This document shows, piece after piece, positions 53,755-64,000 of a stretch of 64,000 nucleotides of DNA. A program made the translations under genes and the position numbers. This stretch comes from Lamellibrachia satsuma (taxonomy: Eukaryota; Annelida; Polychaeta; Sabellida; Siboglinidae). A model generated the notes under the pieces. That model was not told the origin of the DNA. It saw only the letters and a program-made list of their open reading frames with translations, and searched no databases. How positions within the stretch are numbered: the stretch's first letter is position 1; each line of letters starts with the position of its first letter. The DNA lies in the NCBI GenBank assembly GCA_033239005.1, contig BSQZ01000051.1, positions 2,022,501 to 2,086,500 on the forward strand, read 5' to 3'.

Positions 53755-53850
53755 GGTTTAACAAGGTTTAACAAGGTTGCCATCCCAAACAACAAGTTCC
53801 AGATGGCAAGTGGAGTAGAAACTATTGGCTTATCGAGAGTCCAACATTAA
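53755..53850 (-). mobile_element. LINE 3' end fragment (TTAACAAGAT family)
   Basis: ggtttaacaaggtttaacaa is followed by gttgccatccc, agatggcaagtgg and ggcttatcgagagtccaaca. It is a diverged, very short copy. Confidence 0.7.
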
Positions 53851-54664
53851 GCAATATAATATTTGCATTGTCTTAAACAGAAAACTAAACTTTATTTTAT
53901 GCTGAAGTACCACGACTTAAATCAACACTATATCCAAACTCAAACAAATGAACACAACACATGGTTAATTAAATACATTGGTTTACTGACTGCAACGTAT
54001 CAGCGCATTCATGATTATTACAAATACTTGCACAATTACAAAATAAGGTCTTTACAGCAAAACCTGTGTGGCAAAGGATGCTGCAAGTGTGTTTCATATA
54101 TACACTGTATGTGTTGCAAATCACATTCATTTCTAATATGTCACATAACTATACACATAAAGGCATTAGCAACACTTCGATTGCAATGAAACGTCGTGTT
54201 ACTGTGACAACTACAGGTAATAGAATATCTCATAAGGTCAAATTATCCAAAAAAATTTGCCCCAATTTGTTGGGCGACACGGTATGACGTGACGATGCAC
54301 TGCTAGACTCAGCTACGCAAACGAGGATGGTTTTTAGAACAGTTGACCCCAAATTTGAAGCAGTGGTCAATCAGTGATCAATAACAGGTACGTGATCTTT
54401 TATCATGATTGTTAATCTTCAACGATGATTGCGGTGACCTGTTCGTCGGAAAAATCAACCTGCCGATTGATTTGCAAGAATGTTCATGGAACAAGCATTC
54501 TTCATTTTATCATCAGTAACGAGATTCAAGATCTAGGCCGTAGTTTCAAGACATATGGCTTGTGTTTATGCACACATACCGTATTCGACCTACTAAGCAC
54601 ACTGTACGCTTGAAAAAAAAATCGAGTCATGGAAAAGCGTACACCAAAATTTGTTTCGTCTATA

Positions 54665-54790
54665 CAATAAGGTAACTGTTTAACATTAGTGTGTCATTTG
54701 GTGACTAGTGTAGAACAAATGAAAAGTGGTGCTAACTGTTTAACACCAGATGACATTTTTCAGTTGTTCTACACTACTCAAGTTACAATA
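54665..54790. repeat. Imperfect hairpin, small MITE candidate
   Basis: tagtgtagaacaaatgaaaa and ggtg pair with cacc and tttttcagttgttctacact around a loop containing ctaactgtttaa. Outer gtaact/agttac ends also pair. About 120 bases with no ORF. Confidence 0.55.
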
Positions 54791-54909
54791 TGGATCCTGC
54801 TGATTAAAACGGGTGTACACTAATTATGGCATGTATGCTCAATAGGTTGAATACGGTAATTATTGTTGCAAATTATCATGTGACAAGGAGTTGCGCAATA
54901 AATTTGGGG

Positions 54910-55135
54910 GAAATTGTTCGTATAAACCAGCCTTTAGTCACTGAAGTGGAAGTTATTATTGTTCGTGTAAACAAGCCTTTAGTCGCTGAAGTGGAAGTTA
55001 TTACTGTTCGTTTAAACCAGCCGTTAGTAGCTGAAGTTATTATTGTTCGTTTAAACCAGCCTTTAGTCGCTGAAGTTATTATTGTTCGTGTAAACAAGCC
55101 TTCATTTGCTGAAGTGGAAGTTATTATTAGTCGAC
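54910..55135. repeat. 45/39-bp minisatellite, about five units, always multiples of three
   Basis: Unit gttattattgttcgtgtaaa then caagcctttagtcgctgaa, with or without gtggaa. A 111-codon plus frame (54826-55161) runs through it with 13- and 15-residue repeats (VIIVRVNKPLVAEVE). There is no splice or homology support. Confidence 0.85.
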
Positions 55136-55570
55136 AAATAGTCAGAACTTTATCCGTGTAAGTGCACAAGCCTTCCTGAAATGGAAATGGTCTTATTCAT
55201 ATAATAGTGTATCTTTGGGAGCTAAGGGCTGACTTCATAATCAGACAATGACACGGTCATTACTGCACCAGAAACTCAACCGTCATTTAACAAAATAAGA
55301 CTAGCGTACGTATTTATAATCATCTAAAAACGTAAAAGTCGGATGCAAAGCTCGCTCATGCGTTTGACGCACATTGAAACAAAAATAAAATCCTACTCCG
55401 AAACAATTCAACAACTTATGAACACTGTCGCCAGAACTGTTCAATCATACACAGCTGTGCCACTGTCTTTACAACTTCTCAACAGTAACAAAACAACAGT
55501 CTCAGCAGCCTTATTGGGGTATGGCATCTGAATAAAAAGTTGTTGCCTGAAACCAGCATTGTGCATACTT

Positions 55571-55576
55571 TTTATT
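55571..55576 (-). terminator. Possible polyadenylation signal (AATAAA) of the Kibra gene
   Basis: The first AATAAA on the minus strand noticed downstream of the Kibra stop codon. It would give a 3' UTR of about 900 bases. Position only. Confidence 0.3.
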
Positions 55577-56472
55577 TCTGCACAATGCTACCATGAGACA
55601 AACTGACTGAATATCCTTCATAGAAAAATCCACCACTCATTGGTGATGCTACCATTAAACATCTCGTGTTTGCCATATTCACGCATAAATCATTAACAAA
55701 TATTCCTAATTTTTACATCTGGAAACATATCCCTCTCCACTGTCCTAGACAGTGCAGAGTCTGAGACTAGGACTATAAGTTTTCTCTTGCTACAGATATT
55801 GATTTTAAATCCATCCTGATATGAGGCCTTCTGTGAAATAAAACGTCACCCTCTTGTACGGTCACGATCCATGCCTTTACTCTGACACACAGGGACGGGG
55901 TGGGATGACAGGGTGCACCCTCAATCCAATTCAACCAGATCAATAACCAGCTGAACTCATCAACAGTCCATGCCATCTCCACCAGTTAAACATTCTCTAA
56001 CCCCCTGATGAAGTGTTTGTCAAGATCCCAATTCTGCGAAACATCCTTGCTTGATACTTCCTGGACAAAGTCATCTTGCGATGTGCTCAACCTGTAATTT
56101 CAGTGTCGGACAGATGAGATGCTATCATGTGACACTCATTAAATGAGATGCACGTTCTACAGACGAGCTCTTGCTGAAATTCTCCACCTGTTCTTTGCAA
56201 ACACATTCTGCCATTGAGCCTCAAGTCATCAATAACACGTGACCTTTGGTTAGGTCATAGTTACAAAGTTGTCAATCCCGTCTTGTGTAATGACACAAAT
56301 CCGTCACCATTACTCATTCTCAATCGTCACCTGTCACTTGGCATACCTTGACTGTGGCCATGCGAACGCGCTGCCACTGGCTATGTCAGGCGCACATCGA
56401 AACACTGCCATGCTTCGCTTCGTAGCACACATGGGCAGAGGCGTCATAGTTCCCCGATTCAACCGAGTCACA

Positions 56473-56695
56473 TCACACCTTCGTGTTCGGCAAGTCACTG
56501 CAGCAGTATTTGTTTGCTGACGTCTTGTGTTGTGTCGCTGTTGTTGTCGTTGTTGTTGTCGCTGTTGTTGTCGTTGCTGGCACAGTTTGGCAGTTACACT
56601 TCATGTCTTCATCGGCGTCGTCCGTCTCTGACTCAGACTCGCTGAGAATGACTGGTACATTCATGTTTACACTTGTGAAGAACGCCATCTTCCTC
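56473..56695 (-). CDS. kibra: Kibra last exon: KMAFF motif, Thr-rich insert, TKV terminus
   Basis: KMAFFTSVNMNVPVILSESE matches the conserved KMAFFTRPRMNIP end of KIBRA. Instead of stopping soon after, the frame runs on through an acidic patch (ESETDDADED), a Thr/Ala tract coded by an ACA/GCG-type microsatellite, and a Cys-containing tail. It ends ...PNTKV. Confidence 0.9.
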
Positions 56696-59600
56696 CTGTG
56701 ACAGAAATATCAATTCAAATCAGTCATGTGACGACCAACCTCACCACCAGGGGCTTCTGACTTCATCATATCGACCCATTGAAACACTGAATTTTCCAGT
56801 TGCTGTGTTAACCAATAATACTGCTCGCTCAGATTTACGGGGCCCGCATACGGGAACTTAACTTAAATTGGTATTGGACCCATTGTCACTGGTCGGACGG
56901 GCAATGATAGGCATTGCTCTTTGAAGTTTGGGCACAGATGCATCTAGTTCCCAGAAACACGTCGACCAAGACAGGAAGTGGGACAAAGTACAAATGATTC
57001 AGCGTACATCTGCACATGAAATGGAATAAACTGACAAATCCACGTTTCAACAGGTTTATCTGCCGGGGGTACTGTAATAGTACTACCACCCGCTAGTGAG
57101 GATGGTTTCGAGGCTTCCTGATGCTAAGGGATAAACTGAAAATATGGATACACAACACTACACAAAACTGATCTCATTTAACCTCTGAAGACCGAATAAC
57201 ATCGACCGTGTCCACGTTCTTATTTGCCTGCTGCTTCAGCTGTCATAACTCGCATTCACACATGCACTCAAAGTGAGCACCCTTATGAATTGTGATCAGA
57301 TTTTTTTTAAATACATCGATGTAGGACATTAACCGAATCAGCTGCTAACCCTCTTCTCCATGAAACCAATTCACTTTGTGGTTAAATAATTATTTTAAAT
57401 GAAACCAACAAGACAACCATTTCAGTCAGAAATCTCTACTCAACCAATTAACAACCGTGTAACTGCTTAATCCGACACAAAATGAGTCATGGACATGTGG
57501 TGCCACCTACCGGAATGACAACACTTCTGGCTGGTCGTGCTCTCCCCTAGGCAACTGTTTGACCTCTCGCATGACCTTCCGCAGGTATTTCTCAGCTTTT
57601 TCGTCCACCCGTGACAATTGAGTGCGTTTCTCGTGTCGAGCAAGCTAAAAACACACAGGCGACCCAGTGTTATTCTACTATTTCTCAAAAGGATTGTTTT
57701 AGCGGCACAAAACTAATCTTTCCTATCGCATGAGCCATTATCATCATAACTTTTATAAAATATGTCATTCTAAATGTATGTTCTAAATATGTGATCAGAA
57801 GGCAGCACTGTGATAATAATAATAATTAGGTATTTTCTAAGCAACCGTAAATATTGTATTAATTAATTAGGTTATGCTTTGAGCAATATCATGTTTCGAA
57901 TTCCATCCTTAAAACTCCATCCTCAACTGATTTAGCCTATCGCGAATCCAGAACATTGATGTCTTAATATGCAGCGTGCGAATAGTAAACTCTGCAATCG
58001 GTTTAATAAAAAAGTGGGTATTTTTTAAATCGTCGAAAGAATTGACTTCAGTTATTAGATCTGGTAAGGCTTAAAATAGTGGATATCCAAAATGGTAAAT
58101 ATTTTATTAGGTCAAGGCTGATTATGGGTGTGAAATTTCTCTATGGGTGAAATTCATGAGTTTTCAGCATTTCCATTTTCACTTCAATAAATGCTGTATC
58201 AAGCATGAAATAATTGCATAGTTTGTCTGATGATGTCACAAAAACTATGAGTTAAATGAGTTAGCATGTCGCAGTGGATACTAGGTAGGTTTGAATTTTT
58301 GCAAAACAAATTTGAAATGAGACGAGAAAAAAATCAAATCAAGGGATTTTCAGAGCAGACATTGTTGTTTATAGGTGCTTAATCAATTCAGTTTCCAAAA
58401 AACCAAGCCTATCTAGTATCCACTACAACATGCTAGCTCATTCGTGCAACTTTTGTAGGTAATTTTGTGAAATCATCAGACAAACTATTAAATTAATTAA
58501 TGCTTGTTCAAGCATTTACTGAAGTGAAAATTTACATGCTGAAAAATCACGATTTTCTGTTCCTTGGTGAAACTTTGTCATGTGTCAGTCATGTGATCGG
58601 CGATAGGATGGAGGTCATGCCCATGATCAGCATTGACCCACGCAGTGTTTACGATTTTGGATATCCACTATTTTGATCCTTACCAGATCTAACGACTAAA
58701 GTCAATTCTTTTGATGATTTGAACAAAAACAGGCATTTTTTTTTAAATCGACTGCAGATGTTTTGGCTAAATCAGTTGAGGAAGCAGTTTTATGTTACGA
58801 ACAATATGCACCTAGTTACTGATCCTTAATCATGACAAGTCATGGTGTATTTTAGGAAAACTTAACATTTCTAGTTCTAAATATGCTACCAACGCAGTAA
58901 CAATCAACATGGCTAAAAAATTTTATTGTCACTTGTCTGCAAACAGCAGGTTAGGTTTCTATATATAAAAATATATATATATATATATATATGTACTATA
59001 CAATATACTGTGCTGAAGATAATGTCATGTTTTAATATTCAATCATATAAACTAACAGAGCATTACAGTTAATGTTACAACTAACATAGCTTCATCTACC
59101 TACCAGTTTGTCAGCTTCTGTGAGGAAATGTTGCAGTTTTTCGTTCTCAGTGAACCATTCAGGAGGCTCCCCGTCACCTGACAACAGGCAAGGTTTACTT
59201 ATAATAATATATTTTATTTGATGTAGCACCTGATCCAAAATTATTAACATGGTTTAGAATTGCAAAAAAGCAAATAAATAAAAAATGTAATTATCTAAAA
59301 ATAAATACTGTATGATATAGTAATAAAATAATTAATAAATAATTAAATAAATACATATACATAAATAGTAACATATATGTCATTATTATTATATAATCCA
59401 AACCAAGTTTTAAAAATATTAAGTCAAACAACAAAATTCTCGACACCCTCCAATTTTAATTAAATTTGGTACATATCTTGGACCTGTTTATAAGTGAACT
59501 ATTTTTATCATTAATTATCTCATTTCTCCACACACCCCTAGCCTTCATCTCTTCAAAGCGTCGTTTCAGGTCCTTCAGATGAGCGATTTCATCATTCAGC

Positions 59601-62600
59601 TGCGATAGCCGAGTTTGCGATGCTTGAAAGTCAAGTTCAAGGTCGATAGACGTCCGACTGACCGTTGAGCAGTCGGCCGGAGTAAGGGACCGACTTGTTG
59701 ACAGCTGAGGACAGAGAAATGACTAAATAAGTAAACAGTTAGGGCAGGTTTTAATTTATTGCGTAAACATAAAATGTGCTACTGCATCAGAATTGAAACT
59801 ATCTTTGCAAAACATTCCTGCATGATTGACGACTTGCTTCAGTGTGAATGGGGGGTTAACTGTAGAAGTTTACAATTAGGATAATGTCTTTGAAAATACA
59901 CCATAAATGCAATGAGTTGATATACCTGATTTATTAAAAAAAAGTTTTGCTTACATTTTGTTTTGTAAGTGTCGATAAGGTCAATATTTTAAATCTTGTT
60001 GTTATATCAGTCAAAAGACAATGTCAAAGTGACACAATTTCTCCAAACCTTATTGCCTGACATGACTATTCATAGTGTTATAACTTATTACCAGTATGCC
60101 AAAACTAAAAGCTACTGTCTTTCAATCATTAGCAGACAGTACCTTCTTGAAGCGTAGACTGCGTCGTTCGATGGCGCTGCGTTGGAATGGCCCCCGGCGG
60201 TACTTGACGGAACTGTCGCTGTCACTTCGGTTTAACTGCAAGGTAGGGACAAGCAACATTCACCACGGTGGTATATGACAATAAGATGAGCAAAACACAG
60301 TTGATTTGAGGATGGACATTTCATCAGTGTTGGCAACACTGTCAAGGAAATGATGGTTGACCACAATACGTAGTACAAAAACAAGCAGGAACCACGTCAA
60401 TGTCACTCTCGCATCATTACAATACCAACCTTGCATCTATAGTCGCAGCCCGGTCGGCCGAGAGGCGAGAATGTTTGTGATCGTCTGATGGAGCTGGCAC
60501 GTGCGGACTTGTGTCCGTGTCGCTTGATGCCATCGCGACCGCCGTGGTTGCTGCAGTTACACTCAGTGTTCGTCTCTTTGTCACAGGTGGCGACCTCTAG
60601 GTCGTCATCCTGTGAATATTTGTCTTCGTTGCTGCCTTCGTCCACTCGAAGCAGGTCGTGAGGTTCTCGGATCACCAGTTCATTCGTCTAGAAAATGAGC
60701 ATGCCGGTCTTGTACAAGTTCACTTGGCTACTAGTGCTATTTTTGTATCTAGGAAGAATAAATAAAAATATTTAAATAATCAAAGGTGGTTAACAAAATG
60801 TTAATTGAATTCCTTTATACTTAAATGTCAGTAACTGTGCTGAAGTCCGAATTGATATGTGTGTACGATGTGTAAAAAAACGTTTTCTTTTATTGTAGTA
60901 GCATTGTAATTAATTACATCGAATGACTCCAGTCATTATAGTATTTTCAATTTCATTTACATCTTACAGCATAATCAATTACGATCACTCTTATCTGGAA
61001 GGAACATAATTTTACAGGTGTCTACAGGTATTGGAAATTGTTGTTCACAAATGTACTGTATGGCTGATATTTGTAAACAAATAAAGCACCACAATGGTCT
61101 AACTATATTAAAAACCTGTGGTTTGCTATACAAATTTGGGTGGTTAAGATGCTGGAATATTACAAGATGAAACTGTAAAACATAACTTCACGTTAAAAAT
61201 AATCAGACTTGGTGCCTTCGAGACACTACTGTGTGACTACTCCCGCGTACCTCCAGATACCTGTCTCTCTCCTCTTCCTCATCCTCCCCACTCTCCCCTC
61301 CCACCTGGCTCCCAACTCCCTCCTGTCTATCCATGTCATCCGGACCTGCAAACAGACAACGTCATCGTCAATATACTCCATTGGGCAGGAGGGGGGAAGC
61401 AGCTGTTTTACTTAGCACCATGCAATGATGTATTTTCCTCCAAAACATAATTTATTTTCCTATCACAGTACATAACGGTGCAGACTTCGAGCAGTTTTGC
61501 TGTATGATAACTAAAGTGCCACCTAGCGAGTTACCATACCAAGTTACCATTGCAACTCCTACATGGCCGTATTTTATCAATGGCATCATTGTGATTCAAA
61601 GTTTCATTAGGATGAGAGGGGGGATCAGAGGTTACAAGACATTGGTACCATGAAGAGACATAAACGTGTCTTGAGATGGACCCTCAAAGAAAAAAGTTGT
61701 CTGATGTATGCTGCAGACAGACAAGATTCTGAACAACACGTTTTAAAAGTAAATCATAAAATTTTGCATAACCGCAGGAAAGGAGTGTTAGTGCTCATAC
61801 CCTGACTGCGTGTGAGTGTGGACGTCCTCGACGAGATGATGGTGGACTCGTCACTGCTTTCTTCCTTCTGACACGACGCGACACTCGAATGACACGACAT
61901 CGTTCCCATCGACTCTCTGCACAACAAACATTTGTAAACATTTCCAACAGAAGACACAGTAGCCAATATTCAACAGAAGCTCTTCAGTAGCTTTGTCAAA
62001 CACTAGAAAGGATCTTTCGTCAAGCAAGGGTTTAGGTTTATTTTGTTGAGGTAGACAGCAAACTTATCTGTCCTGTCACAATGTGCCTCTCTGCCACAAT
62101 GTGCCTCTCTGCCACAATGTGCCTTTCTCCAATAAACTAGCAAGTGTGCTACTATGAGAATACAAGCCTCCTTTGAATTGGTTTTTTATGTTCCCTCAAA
62201 AAGTTAATTCATGAAGATATGTTGTACAAATGAAGACAATGTTGTACAAATGATGACAATGTTGTACAAAAGCAGACAATGTTGTACAAAAGGCTATTTC
62301 TGATTAGGCTCCTGCTAAAAGTCTAGCTGAATATTGGAGACTTAACAACATGAATGCCAACATTATATTAAAGTACATACAATCTGATTAATCATGGATT
62401 CATCTTCGAGCACAATAAACAAATATTTCATGTTAACATACAACGAAAACGTCAAGAATTTATTTTCTATGACAAAAATATCGGGTCGATGGATCCAAAA
62501 ACCAGCTAATAAACAATAAAAGGTCGCAAAGCACTGTTTATCATGTGACATATCACCTGGACTCGCGGCCACTCTTGCCAGATCCCTCTCGACTGAGGCA

Positions 62601-63709
62601 GCCGTCCGACACGCCCCGTTTATCTTCTCCCTTGCGTTTCGTTTGACGCAGCTGCATTGACGACGCCTGCAGCAACTGCTCCACTTTGTCCGCTGCCTGC
62701 TCACAGCAAATGTCACATTTACCATCAGACATTAAACACTGTATGGTGATGGCAAAATGTATAATTTATCATCAGAAAACAAACATTGTATGACGATGGC
62801 AAATTGTCTCATTCACCATCAGACACAAACATTGTATGATGATGGCAAATCATCTCACTCACCATCAGATGCAAACATTGTATGATCATAGCAAATTGTC
62901 TCGTTCACCATCAGACACAAACATTGTATGATAATGGCAAATTGTCTCATTTGCCATCAGATGCAAACAATGCATGACGGTAAATTGTCTCATTCACCAT
63001 CAGATACATATAATTGTATGATGGCAAACTGCCTCATTCACCATCAGATGCAAACATCATATGATAAAGGCAAATGTCTCATTCACCATCAGATACAAAC
63101 ATAATATGATAATGGTAATTGTCTCATTCACCATCAGACACAAACAATGCTTGATGGCAAATTGTCTCATTCACCATCAAATACAAAGATTGTATGATGA
63201 TGGCAAATCACAAGGATTACTACACAAACGCCTGAATGTTACTACATCATTCAAATGTGGACAGTAACATAATTGTTTATGACTGTTTTGACATCCTAAT
63301 GTTTGGAATTTCTACCATCATGTCAAAAGACTCCAAACTGCTAATTTTTTTATTAAATAAACAATTAAGCATTCTAGACCTGAATCAGATAATGAGAGAA
63401 TCCTGACCTAGGTGTGAAAACAAACCCATTGTTAACATATAAACTCACAACTTTCCTACTGATGTACAATTACTCCAATGTGGTCTTCTGACCTACGTCT
63501 ATATGACCATACAAATGGAACCACTATTATTCCACACATAATGGTCCACATACCGCTGTTGATGTTGACGCTGTGGACGCGGTGCTAATTCCAACACTGC
63601 CACTAGAGGCACTGCTCTCGGACTGCATGAACTTGAAGCTGAGCACGTTGTACCACTCGATGGAGATGTGTCTCGGGTCGAAGGATGCCAAACTGACCTG
63701 AGCACAGCC
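56473..63709 (-). CDS. kibra: Kibra/WWC-family protein, C-terminal ten coding exons
   Basis: Exons join in phase with AG/GT borders: 63709-63554, 62696-62557, 61916-61801, 61345-61251, 60687-60430, 60235-60143, 59704-59536, 59177-59104, 57644-57511 and 56695-56473. They encode about 420 residues. First is the end of the C2 domain (GCAQVSLAS, WYNVLSFKFM). Next is an acidic linker with DESTIISSRTSTLTRSQG and CDKETNTE, then RRSQTFSP and LNRSDSDSS. The aPKC-binding motif FQRSAIERRSLRFKK follows, then the coiled-coil-like helix after RTSIDLELDFQ, and finally PEVLSFRRKMAFFT near the end. These match the order in vertebrate KIBRA/WWC1-3. Kibra is a cytoplasmic scaffold that, with Merlin and the warts/LATS kinases, activates Hippo signalling and binds aPKC. 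The WW domains and most of C2 lie outside the window. The family call is firm. Confidence 0.93.
57511..57644 (-). CDS. kibra: Kibra exon: basic helix to PEVLSF
   Basis: 134 bases, phase 0 to 2. RVDEKAEKYLRKVMREVKQL and QPEVLSF precede the last exon, as EPPEVQSF does in KIBRA. The intron before it (57645-59103) holds the inverted repeat at 57.9-58.8 kb. Confidence 0.9.
57905..58800. repeat. Head-to-head inverted repeat of the 17.7-kb element, about 0.43-kb arms
   Basis: The left arm (57905-58335) and the reverse complement of the right arm (58376-58800) share ctcaactgatttagcc, agatctggtaaggnt, gtggatatccaaaat, agtttgtctgatgat and agtggatactag. Both match 17710-18170. The spacer is about 40 bases. 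It lies inside a Kibra intron. Confidence 0.85.
58967..58991. repeat. Short (AT)n microsatellite
   Basis: About 12 AT units in a Kibra intron. Confidence 0.85.
59104..59177 (-). CDS. kibra: Kibra exon: PPEWFTENEKL segment
   Basis: 74 bases. EPPEWFTENEKLQHFLTEAD matches LPQWLREDERFRLLLRMLE of human KIBRA in spacing and character. Confidence 0.9.
59536..59704 (-). CDS. kibra: Kibra exon: conserved helix
   Basis: 169 bases, phase 0 to 1. SRTSIDLELDFQASQTRLSQ then LNDEIAHLKDLKRRFEEMK is a coiled-coil-like helix matching the SLDLELDLQATRTWHSQL region of KIBRA. Confidence 0.92.
60143..60235 (-). CDS. kibra: Kibra exon: aPKC-binding motif
   Basis: 31 codons. LNRSDSDSSVKYRRGPFQRS then AIERRSLRFKK. 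FxRxxxERRSxR is the aPKC-binding and phosphorylation motif of KIBRA. Confidence 0.93.
60430..60687 (-). CDS. kibra: Kibra exon: KETNTE and SQTFSP motifs
   Basis: 86 codons, phase 0 on both sides, acceptor cattttctag, donor gttggt. Contains CDKETNTE and ASSIRRSQTFSP, both diagnostic of KIBRA/WWC. Confidence 0.93.
61251..61345 (-). CDS. kibra: Kibra exon: acidic linker
   Basis: 95 bases encode GPDDMDRQEG...EDEEEERDRYLE. The donor at gtacgc is chosen over the nearer gtatct because only it keeps the next exon in frame. Confidence 0.8.
61801..61916 (-). CDS. kibra: Kibra exon: Ser/Thr-rich linker
   Basis: 116 bases. ESSDESTIISSRTSTLTRSQ matches the conserved TIISSQTSTLTRNQ element of WWC proteins. 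Confidence 0.88.
62086..62145. repeat. 19-bp minisatellite, three copies
   Basis: Units of gccacaatgtgcctctct. A second small array of acaatgttgtacaaa units (four copies) lies at 62220-62290. Both are in a Kibra intron. Confidence 0.88.
62557..62696 (-). CDS. kibra: Kibra exon: helical linker after C2
   Basis: 140 bases, phase 0 to 2. AADKVEQLLQASSMQLRQTK corresponds to the xALLEQTAVELEKRQ-like helix of vertebrate KIBRA. The rest is Ser/Gly/Arg-rich. Confidence 0.8.
62708..63205. repeat. About 46-bp minisatellite, about 11 copies, abutting a Kibra exon
   Basis: Units contain gcaaattgtctcattcacca, tcagacacaaac and attgtatgatgatg, with length variation between about 40 and 48. The array begins within about 12 bases of the acceptor of exon 62696-62557, so the polypyrimidine region of that intron is repeat-derived. 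Confidence 0.9.
63554..63709 (-). CDS. kibra: Kibra exon: end of C2 domain
   Basis: Acceptor gtctgttgcag, donor gtatgt, 52 codons, phase 0 on both sides. GCAQVSLAS and EWYNVLSFKFM close the C2 beta-sandwich; a Ser/Thr/Ala-rich linker follows. Confidence 0.9.
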
Positions 63710-63829
63710 CTGCAACAGACGAGGTCACCTTATGTAATAATAAAACTTCTACAGCGAATAAATCCCCTGGGATTCGAGCTCAGAGGACCAACAAACCAGA
63801 ATCATTAAGCATCATATCATTAACAGGGA

Positions 63830-64000
63830 CACATAAAAGTCATCATAACGTTTTTTTTTTGTGGAAAGTACAGTTTCAGATGATTTTAAAGTGATATGCA
63901 GTTCATTCCAGATTTTGGGCGCAGGTACATAGAAAGTGCACTTGCCCAGGTTGAGCTTTGTATGCCCAGGTTGAGCTTTGTATGCCCAGGTTGAGCTTTG
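63830..64000 (-). mobile_element. LINE ORF C-terminus remnant with 20-bp terminal duplication
   Basis: The minus strand reads KLNLGKCTFYVPAPKIWNEL then HITLKSSETVLSTKK, the same family as 1535-1725. The block gcccaggttgagctttgtat is repeated two to three times at the window edge. Confidence 0.6.

Noticed and set aside
53863..54287. 108- and 73-codon plus-strand frames
   Set aside because: AT-rich, overlapping each other, with no domain, splice or homology signal.

Overview
This window is nuclear DNA of an animal. Genes are split by GT-AG introns, long stretches are non-coding, and the mobile elements are metazoan types: Ty3/gypsy, RTE and CR1/L2/Jockey-type LINEs, tRNA-derived SINEs and small DNA transposons. 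Microsatellites and minisatellites are extremely abundant. The protein families and repeat mix fit a marine invertebrate, perhaps a mollusc, but the species cannot be fixed from the sequence and that placement is inference.

Layout. (1) 1-1258, + strand: the last two coding exons of a galactose-3-O-sulfotransferase-like gene. (2) 1.5-15 kb: no host gene seen. It holds LINE remnants, a decayed Ty3/gypsy element (3.2-7.3 kb), a minus-strand LINE (7.9-9.5 kb), a CR1/L2-like LINE 3' end (10.9-11.6 kb) and an RTE pseudogene (12.5-13.5 kb). (3) 34256 down to 15976, - strand: a seven-exon gene assembled here exon by exon. It encodes a predicted 378-residue four-pass membrane protein with two PPxY motifs, resembling the LAPTM family. 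Its introns hold a pogo-like element, a second palindromic MITE, SINE copies, a 115-bp array, a 20-bp minisatellite of about 76 copies and several long microsatellites. (4) 34.3-56.4 kb: repeat-dominated DNA with a 34-bp array (37.8-39.2 kb), a 56-bp satellite (40.8-43.2 kb), a G-rich tetranucleotide array (46.8-47.6 kb), a 47-bp array (49.1-49.85 kb), an RTE pseudogene (49.9-51.5 kb) and about 54 CGG units (52.3 kb). One GC-rich unrecognised open frame lies at 44.2-45.7 kb. (5) 63709 down to 56473, - strand: the last ten coding exons of a Kibra/WWC gene (Hippo pathway), from the end of the C2 domain to the stop codon. The aPKC-binding motif is preserved and there is an unusual Thr-rich C-terminal tail.

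The three recognisable genes have unrelated roles: Golgi sulfation, a probable endolysosomal PPxY membrane protein, and Hippo signalling. Nothing shows that they act together. The strongest new material is the exon-level reconstruction of the two minus-strand genes. It is joined by cases where related repeat copies show how microsatellites and minisatellites arise: inside a reverse-transcriptase ORF, inside a dispersed element, and by amplification of a SINE tRNA A-box segment.
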